Virus record (IMG/VR): IMGVR_UViG_3300030328_003459
Location: 1-24,198 of that record
Length of the DNA: 24,198 bases
Reading direction: 5' to 3' (one strand)
Origin: a virus
Shown: positions 6,039-14,900 of the stretch, in pieces
Position numbering within the stretch: position 1 is the stretch's first letter
Layout of the letters: each line of letters starts with the position of its first letter
Position numbers and translations under genes: made by a program
Notes under the pieces: model-generated
Seen by the model: the letters and a program-made list of their open reading frames with translations, nothing else
What the model was told of the DNA's origin: nothing
Databases searched by the model: none

Positions 6039-8914
6039 ACAGTAGTAGGAGAATCTTTGTCTAAATAATCTAAACTTTCTAATACTTTACTACCATAATC
6101 TATATGCTGTAAAGGTTTAATTTTAGGTTTACTATCTTTAAAACTTTCTTTAAGATTTAAAATTCTTTCATTTCTTTCTTCATTTTTTAAATTATATATA
6201 CCTGTTACACCTTTTACAACTGTACCACTAGATTGCTCAACACTATCAGCTTTCAGAATATTAGGTCCTGTCTTAAAGAGAGTTCTATGACCTTGAACAC
6301 TTAATATCTTTGCAATTTTTTCAAAATGAGTCATATCATTGTCTTTTCTAGCAGCTTCTTGCATTCCTAACATAAAAGCAAGTGTATCATTTCTTTGTAT
6401 AATTTTATCCATTCCTACAAGAGTCATAGCATCTAAAATAGTTCCAACAGTAGGTCCTAAGTTACCAGCAATTGGACCTCTTCCAAAAAACAATTCTTGT
6501 GCTTCTTCTTCATCTTCTGCATAAAATAAATCTACCCATCTCTTAAGTTCATCGAAAGCAGCATTTTCAAATAAATTACCTAAAGCGTAGCCACCAAGGT
6601 CTTCTATTAAATCTACCATAGTATAAACAGCACCAAGTCTTACCATTCTTCCAACAGCTGGTGTATTTATTTGACCAGAACGAATATCTCCTAATCCTTG
6701 AGAGACCATATCTTTTTGCATTAAAAAATTACTAAATACATAATGCTTAAACTGTAAAATCAACGCACCTCTTCTAGTTGTTTGTGCAAAAGATTTTTGA
6801 CTAGTACTATAATCGTAATGCAAATATTTTACTATTCTATCAGCAAAATCTTGAGCTCTTTTTTGTCTATATTTATCGAATCTTATATCATATTCGGTTG
6901 ATTCTTTAGATAACAAATCATCATATTGTACTTTATTATGCATATCAGATATTTCTTGCTTTGTATATCTTTTCCCATTTTTCTTTCTAAGACCCATTTC
7001 AAATTTAAGTTTAAGATTAGGTATCCCTATTTTATTTTCCTGTGTAATCCAGTCTTTAGTATATGCGTAATCATAAGTTGAATTTCTATTAAATTCATTT
7101 TCTACTTTTTGCATAAGATAACCAGATTTTTTTGCAATATTATTTACTCCACTGTCTACTCTATCTATAAAAGATTCTCCCATTGAATTTCTATAATTTC
7201 CATCTGGTCCCATCTCAATTGGCATATGCATATCACCGTAAGATTCAGCAATATTTACTTTAAATACACCACTTTTTTCTCTACCTTTAACTATTCTACT
7301 TTGTAAATTTGGTCTTGACTCTTTTACAGCTTTCAAATCTTGAATAGCTAAATGACCAAAATAGATAAAATTAAAAGTTCTTTGAGTCATATTCTTAGCA
7401 GCAGTTCTCAAATTAAAACCTAGCTTAGAAGCAAATTGATAATTGGTTACAATTCTTGTTAACTTATCCCTTAAAGGATTATCTGTTAAACTTGATTCAC
7501 TCTGAAAAAGTCTACCCATATATCCATTTAGCATATCTACAGAAGCATCAAATGAATCATAATCTTTTTGAAAATCAGGATTATATTTTCTACGAGCTCT
7601 TATAACTGAAAGTTCATTTATTGCTTCCATATATGAGCTTGCATTCTCTATTGAGTGTAAAAATTTAACAGAATTTTTATTATAAGATTCTAATAATGGA
7701 AAAATATTATAATCCATATCAACTTTTACATTTAAATCATTCTTTATAACTTTTGATGTATATAAATTTCTTTGCAAAATACCATCTAAAGCTAAAAAAC
7801 CATTCATAGCTTCATCCACTTTATTAGCTTCTCCTGAAAAAACTTTATAAAAGCTAGCTTCTATTTGAGGCAAAATTTCTAATGTTAATATAGGTAATGT
7901 TCCACTTTCTTGTTTATTAATTCTATTTTGAATATCTCTACTAAAATTTTCTAATGATAATATAACTTGATTATATTTTCTATTTTCTTTTATAGATACA
8001 TCTGTACTTCTTTTAAGCAAGCTACTTAACTTATTAATTCCTGATAAGATTTGTTTATCTCTCTTTTTACCTAATTCTCTAAAATCTTTAGAAGCTTTTT
8101 TAACATTCTCATCAATATTTTTATCTTTAATCAATCTCTTATAATCGGAATTATCTGCAATAGATAATATACTAAAATCTCTTAATGCTTTTAATTCGCC
8201 TTTTTTAGTTAAAAAATCTAATGATTCAGAATAGACTTCAATACCATTTTCGTCTATTCCTTTTTCAGAAACCTTTCCCTTTTCATTTCCTCTTAAATAA
8301 AAAGCTTCAGCTGCAGATTCTCCAGTTCTTCCTTCAAATTTTTCTTCTCCTCTTGCTATTTTAGTATACATATTATTTAATCTTTTTAATTTTGAAACTC
8401 CTTCAAGTCCTCTTGCTTCGCTAACTTTTCGTGACAAACTACCTACTTCATATTCATTACTAGCCATTTTTAATCTTTGTATAACTCTTCTAATAGTATT
8501 ATCTCCTACTATAGTTCTACCATTAGCTTTGTCATTAGTTAATAGTATTTTTTGAAAAGCTTTTTTCATTGTAGGATTTATTTTGAAAATTTCTGATTTA
8601 AGATAAATTTCAGAAAGACCAGATTTAGGCATTTTTCTTAAATTCTTTAAAAATTCTTTCTGTAATCTTTTTTGTACTTTTAACTGTTCTACTGTAAGAA
8701 TTCCTTCTTTAGGAATATTTTCTATACCTCTAGCTGAATCTATTTCTAAATTTTCAAACATTTCACTTATTTGATATTCTCCGTATTGAGATATTAAAGG
8801 GTCGTTATAAAAATCTGTTGCTAACTCTTTAGAGGATTGTAACCTTCTTTCTATGTCAGCATTTTCCCTTACATTTTTACTTAACGGTGCACATATTTTT
8901 TCTATAATTCCCAT
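6035..8914 (-). CDS. Large internal virion / polyvalent-type protein, 959 aa
   Basis: A 959-residue, mostly helical late protein. The N-terminal half (1-470) is highly charged with long predicted coiled coils. The C-terminal half contains segments typical of big phage ejection or polyvalent proteins: G-F-N-L-R-T-A-A-K-N-M-T-Q (499-511), S-F-A-Q-T-T-R-R-G-A-L-I-L-Q-F-K (708-723), and a Gly/Pro-rich apolar run G-P-I-A-G-N-L-G-P-T-V-G-T (813-825). These recall the LPD38-like domain at the ends of large polyvalent proteins, an attribution from memory. An AAGG site lies before its ATG, 12 bases after the 2889-aa gene's stop. Role as a protein carried in the capsid and released with the DNA is inferred from position beside the M15 peptidase and giant protein. 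It is the last gene of the leftward late operon. Confidence 0.65.
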   Translation of the reverse strand: MGIIEKICAPLSKNVRENADIERRLQSSKELATDFYNDPLISQYGEYQISEMFENLEIDSARGIENIPKEGILTVEQLKVQKRLQKEFLKNLRKMPKSGLSEIYLKSEIFKINPTMKKAFQKILLTNDKANGRTIVGDNTIRRVIQRLKMASNEYEVGSLSRKVSEARGLEGVSKLKRLNNMYTKIARGEEKFEGRTGESAAEAFYLRGNEKGKVSEKGIDENGIEVYSESLDFLTKKGELKALRDFSILSIADNSDYKRLIKDKNIDENVKKASKDFRELGKKRDKQILSGINKLSSLLKRSTDVSIKENRKYNQVILSLENFSRDIQNRINKQESGTLPILTLEILPQIEASFYKVFSGEANKVDEAMNGFLALDGILQRNLYTSKVIKNDLNVKVDMDYNIFPLLESYNKNSVKFLHSIENASSYMEAINELSVIRARRKYNPDFQKDYDSFDASVDMLNGYMGRLFQSESSLTDNPLRDKLTRIVTNYQFASKLGFNLRTAAKNMTQRTFNFIYFGHLAIQDLKAVKESRPNLQSRIVKGREKSGVFKVNIAESYGDMHMPIEMGPDGNYRNSMGESFIDRVDSGVNNIAKKSGYLMQKVENEFNRNSTYDYAYTKDWITQENKIGIPNLKLKFEMGLRKKNGKRYTKQEISDMHNKVQYDDLLSKESTEYDIRFDKYRQKRAQDFADRIVKYLHYDYSTSQKSFAQTTRRGALILQFKHYVFSNFLMQKDMVSQGLGDIRSGQINTPAVGRMVRLGAVYTMVDLIEDLGGYALGNLFENAAFDELKRWVDLFYAEDEEEAQELFFGRGPIAGNLGPTVGTILDAMTLVGMDKIIQRNDTLAFMLGMQEAARKDNDMTHFEKIAKILSVQGHRTLFKTGPNILKADSVEQSSGTVVKGVTGIYNLKNEERNERILNLKESFKDSKPKIKPLQHIDYGSKVLESLDYLDKDSPTTV

Positions 8915-8926
8915 AATTTACCTTTA

Positions 8927-11900
8927 TTAATTGTTTTTCTTAGCACAGAGCCTAGCTCTTTCACGTCTTTTTCTTTGATTTTCTATAAAGTTTCCTTTAT
9001 GTGCATAGTTCTGTTTTTTTATTGGTTGTTGAATAGTACCATTTCTTACTTGATGGAATAATGAAACTCCTTGTTGCATAGATTTTTCTAATTGGTTAAT
9101 TCCTTCTACTCTATAATCTCCACGACCTTCAAAATGATGCGCTATCAAAGAATCTGGTACAAATCCGCCTTTTCTAACTGTACTTCTATAAATACCAGTA
9201 CCTATTTGTAAATAGAACTGTTCATAAAAACTTAATTGACTTAAACCGCTATTGTTTATTAATGCCTGTACTGGGTCTGAAAGATTTAATAAACTTGTAT
9301 CGTGAGTATTAATTGTTTCTGTAAATGCTTGATAACCTTTTATTGATTTTGTATATGTGTCATCTAATGCACTTTGAATATTCTGTCTATCTCCTTTCAT
9401 GAAAGATACAACATCTCGACTACTTTTTCCAAACTCTAGTGTCAATAAACGAGATGCATTTTCTTGTCCTTCAAATTTTGAAATTCTACTAGTATTATTA
9501 AATTTCATTGCTAAATTAATTCTTCTACTTAATGATTTATCTCCACTAGTAAATGCTAATGTTCCATTAAATTCTACAAAATTAGGTGTTGTCATATCAA
9601 ATTCTGGAGCCATCATTCTAGTTAATATTGCATCTATTTTACTTTCTAATCCATTATCAACTATTAATCTATATATATCTACTTCATAATCAAATTGTAA
9701 TCTATCATAATCTAAAGGAGCATATTTATTTGAGGTTCCTTTAGACACTTCATTGAAATCTTTTTTATATCTATTTATAAGAGCATCAACTTGTCCTTCC
9801 TCTAATCGGTGTAATCTAACCCCTCTTGACGCAATTCTTTGTTCCATTACACCAGCTGTATGTCTAGCAGTTATTTCAGATAAAGTTTCTTGATATTTTT
9901 GAGGCTTAAATAATGCTTTCTTAAATGAATCATCAACCTTACTATTAATTACATCTTTATCAACTGGTTTATCAGATTTAAAAGCTATTTCTTCTTCTTG
10001 TGCTCTAATTCTCTTTTTTAACTCTTTTTTCTTAGCCTCTGACATATTTTTAAACATTTTATCTGAAATTTTTCTTCTTAGGTCTTTAGAATTTTTTTCA
10101 TAACGTTTAGTTCTTTTTTCTAAATAATTTATTAAACCTTGAGATGTTTCTACTCCATCAAGATTTGATTTTAATTCACTCAATTCTCTTAAATCTGACT
10201 TATGTTGTTTTTCAATAAACTTTAACTTTTGACTAGCATCTTCAAAGTTTTTTACCCCCTTTAAAATCTTATTCACAGCCTCTGTTTGATTTTCTAAAAA
10301 ATCATGTGCTATTGTAGTAAATTCACTATCAAAATTAACTCTATCTTCTGGTCTTAAATTTCCATAAGATAGATTTTCTCTATAATTTTTAAATAAAATA
10401 ATATTTTCCCAATCTCTTGGCGACACTCCATCAAGATTTAAACCTTTTACATAAGAACCAGTATCATCAGAATTTGCTAATTTTAAATAGAAATTACTAT
10501 TTATGTTATGTTGTCCAAAGTCTAACACGTTCATTGCGTCTATAAGGTTTTTAGATGATGCTCCCTTTGTTGATGCATTCATTATAGATTGCACCCTACT
10601 TTTTACAATTTTTTCTGCAATTGCTAAGTCTTGAGCATATCTTTCTATATGTCTTGGTCTTTGACTAGGTCTAACAGACCTTTTTCTACCAGTGCTATAA
10701 TCTCCACCAGTATTTCGTAGATATTTTTCAAATATTCCAACATATTCTCTTATAATAACTTTATCTACAGATTCTGGTCTCAATAATGTTCCTCCTTCAG
10801 CATCTGTTATTTCAAAAACTCCATTCTCACCCCAGAATATCTCATCTTGTATTTGTTTTTTACCACTTAATTCTTTTACATTAATAGGATTAGTTTCTGA
10901 ATCTAAAGCTTTTTGATTTAATTCATCTATTTTTCCAACTAAATCATAATTCTCTTTAATATCTTTTCTAACTCGTATATATCTATTATCACCTACTTTA
11001 ACGGCAAGTCCACCTGTTTCAAATTTTTTTGCATTGATTGGTGCAATATGACTTTCAACAGAAGTTAAAAATCTTAATATTTCAGGCATATTCATTACTG
11101 CACCTTTTAATACATTTGATTGTATTTTTTTCTCTAATAATTCAGCAAACGCAGTTTCATCTTTTAAACTAAAACCTTTATGACTATCTGGAATAGTATT
11201 TCCTTCTGGAGTATATATATGTTTTCCTTGAACACTATTAACAGAATCCCAAACTGATTTTGGTTGTGAATAAAGACTTATAACATCATCTATATCATAG
11301 TCTCCTTTTAACTGATGAATTACATCACCACTAGCAACTACTTTTTTATTACCTTGTTTTTCGTTACCTATAGATTTAATTCCTTCAATTATAATGCTAT
11401 TACTTTTTGTTATTGGATTTCTATAAGATAAAGCTGCTACTTGAACTTCATCAATACTATCCAACTCTTTAACCCAATCTTTTAAAGTAGTAAGTTTTTT
11501 CTGATTTTTTTTCTTTGTTAAATCACTTAATTTCTTTTTTCCAGCATTACTTAAATCATTATTCTTTAATTCATTTTTTAAATCTGATATGTGTACTAAT
11601 TTATCTCTACCATTTTTACCGTTTTTAATAATAAATGCCATGTTCTCTGTATCAACAGTTCTTGTTCCAGCAACATAAGATTCAATTGTTTCAGAAAATT
11701 CTATAATTCCATTTTTATCTGCTATCATAGACATTAAATCTCCACTCAAATCTGGATGTATTACAGCATCATTAGAAGATTCTATTTTTCTATCTAAAAT
11801 ATGTTTATCTGCGAACATATCAAAAAATCTATCATATATGACTAATGGGTCAGTTTCTGCTTGAGCTAGATTAAGCAATACGCCAGCTTGCGTATCTTGA

Positions 11901-14900
11901 ACAGCTAATTCTGCGTTTATTTTTCCAGTATTTTCTGAAGCTAAATCTAAAAACTCTTCTCTAGCAAATTTTCTTTGACCTTGAGAACTAAAAATTCTAC
12001 CAAACATAGCTGACTTGCTACGTAATGATGCTCTATAATTATATTCAATAAAATCATCAACAGCTTTCATACCATTATCCATAAATGTAGAAAAGAATCC
12101 AGTAAGATTAGGTGGTAAAGAACCTGTCTTATCTTTTTTAACAGAAAGTAATGAAATATCATCCATTCTAAAATCCATTGATGAAGCTTCTAGTTTATTT
12201 ATGTCTGAGAAATCATCCCATTTATCTGCTCTAAAAATCTTTGAATTTAATTCTGATGACATTGAACTTCCATCATCTGCTTTTATTAAGTCTTTAAAAC
12301 CAGACTTTGCAACAAATATAATTTTTTGATGTTGACTTAATTCTTTTGGAATATTATCTGAAGCAACATTTCTTAATCCAGCTGATTTTATTAAACCTAT
12401 TTCACCATCATCCATTGCTCTATGTCCAACAAATTTAGTACCTGAAACCTTATTAACATCACCTAAAGGAACTCCTAATAACAATGATTGTATTTCTTGA
12501 ATTTCAGGAGGTTGAAATGTAGCAGCATCCATAATACTTACGTCTTTATCGCCCATTGCCTTTAATACAGCTCTTCCTGAATCATGTACTGCTTTTTGTG
12601 TTATAGTTAATCCATTGTAATAGTTTGCATCTAAATTTTCTATATCTACATCATATTTATTTTTTCTATTATCTATTTCTCTTTGTTTTTGACTAAATAA
12701 AGAATTTACTCCATCTACCCCTTCATCTTCTATAACAACAATTTTATATTTTTTATTTATAATATCTTCAGCTGTACTTTTAACTCTTAGTAAATCTTTA
12801 TCTTTTGTACCTATAGAGTCAATATAATGAATCATATCTCTCAATGAATCATTCTTTATACCTCTTGCAGACTTGTTGTCATGTAATTTAAATCTTTTTA
12901 AAGATGAAAATTGTTCTAAGTCAGAACCTTTTCTAAGTTGCATCCAAGTTTTTTTACCAAATCCTAAAGGCGCTGTTTGTCCAAATACTAAATCCCTCAT
13001 CATAGGACTTAAAGTATTAGTTAATTTTTGTCCATCAAATCTACCATCTTTACCTTTAGCTCGTTCCACATCAAATGTATATATTTTATCATTTTCTTTT
13101 TTTCTTATAAGAAATTTATTTTCTAAATCATTTAAAGGTAAATTATTTTCTTTTCTCCAAGTAACATATTTATTAGCAATAACATCTAAGGCATTTTGGT
13201 CCATATTAATAGCAATAACTGTTTTCTCATTTAATCTTACAGGAATTGCATGTAAAGCCTCAACTGAATTAGAAATATCAATCTCAGTATTTATATTTTG
13301 TATTCGACCATCTACCATTTGTAATTCACCAGAAGTTAGACCATCTACTACTTTATCATAAAATAGAACATTATCTAAGGTAGCTGATTGTCTATATACA
13401 TCATTTTGATGTCCAGTATTATTCATAACAAAAATATTTGAATCAAGCTCATCTCTACCTTGAACATCAAATACTTTAGCTATTCCTCTAAAAAGAGGAT
13501 TTTGTTCAAAAGATATTTCTTCAAAACTATTAGTAGCTCTACCTTCATCAAAAGTAATTCTTTTTAATTTAATCTTATTATCTAAATTACCTGAAATACT
13601 TAACAATTCTTGGTCTAAAGCAGATTCATTTACATTTTTATTATTTTTTACAATATCTTCTTTTAATTTTGTCAAGAAAACAGTTTTTTTCATTTCTGGT
13701 TTGATTTTATTATTACTTTTGATTTTAAGATATTCCATCTCTAATTGACCTAGATAATCATTACCATAGTTTTTTACATCATGCTTAAAATTTTTACCTA
13801 ATTTTAAACCAGGATATTTAACAACAAGTTTAGCAACTGTATTAGGAACAATATCTAATTGTCTTGCATCTATAGCATCAAAATCTTGTAAAGTATCATT
13901 TGCTCTTTGATTAATAAAATCATCTTCTTTGAAAGTGTTTTTAGCTTCATTAATCAATTCTTTCATTTTCTCTTGATATAATTTGGTAGTAAGACCCTCG
14001 TCAATCTCTTCTTTTCTTTTAATTCTTTTTTCTTTAGTTAGCCATCCAATAGTATTTAATGCTTTGTAAAAATATTTAGTTTTAGTTTCATCGCCAGACA
14101 TTAATTTGAGTAAATTTTGAATAATTTTTTGGTTTGATTTAGTTTCTCCCGCTATTTGAGCTCTAATAGATTTATCAAACATAGTTAAATTAGTTACATA
14201 TTGTATTGATTTTATCTCATTAATAGATGTAATTAAATTTTCTACGGCTCCAACATCTGAAAAATACTCTTTCCCTTTAGTATCGCTTACTCTTAAATGT
14301 CCAACTTCCATACCATTTTCAGTTCTTAAAATATAAGGAAGTATTTCATTTTGTAAATCTTCAATTAATTGCTGAGATTTTAAAGCTGCTTCATCTGTCG
14401 TAGAAGATGATTTTTCAATTACAGATACAAATTTTCTAATAGTATCATCTGCTCCAGTTTCATATGATTTCAAGAAATCTAAAAATTCTTTTGCAGTATC
14501 AAAATCTTTTAAATTAATATCTCCTAAAATTCCTATGTCTCTTGCAATAGTATTACTATTTCTTCCAGTTAACAATCCAGCTGATTCAAGATTTTGTAAT
14601 ATTATTCTATCTATATTATTATAAGGAACTACATCGCCTTCTGAATCTATTTTTCTTCTACGTAAAAAATCTTCTTTCCAAGCCACATCTGAAACTGCTT
14701 GATTAAATGCAAAGTCTGTATCTGGTCCTTTCCTAGAAAAAATATTCATATTTCCATCTTCAATAAATAGTTGTCTTAATTTTGTAACATTTGTATTTAA
14801 TATTTTTTTCTGCTTAGTAAATTGGACATCATCTCTTTTATAACCTCTCATTAATGGGGCTATAGTTTCCATAAATCTTCTATTTGCATTATTTAAAGCA

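Noticed and set aside
9399-9689. Other antisense frames on the + strand within the late genes (also near 16134, 17010, 19057, 20624)
   Set aside because: All are shadows of the leftward genes with hydrophobic/Ser-rich products and no start signals.
12580-12588. H-D-S tripeptide (residues 1671-1673 of the giant protein) as a T7-like polymerase motif C
   Set aside because: The other single-subunit polymerase motifs (D-x-x-G-R in place, R-x3-K-x6-Y-G) are not found in order, whereas the two-barrel motifs are.
12873-13361. 162-residue open frame on the + strand inside the giant gene
   Set aside because: It lies antisense to the 2889-aa gene, has no ribosome binding site, and has the Ser/Phe/Leu-rich composition expected from the complement of Lys/Asp/Glu/Asn-rich coding sequence.
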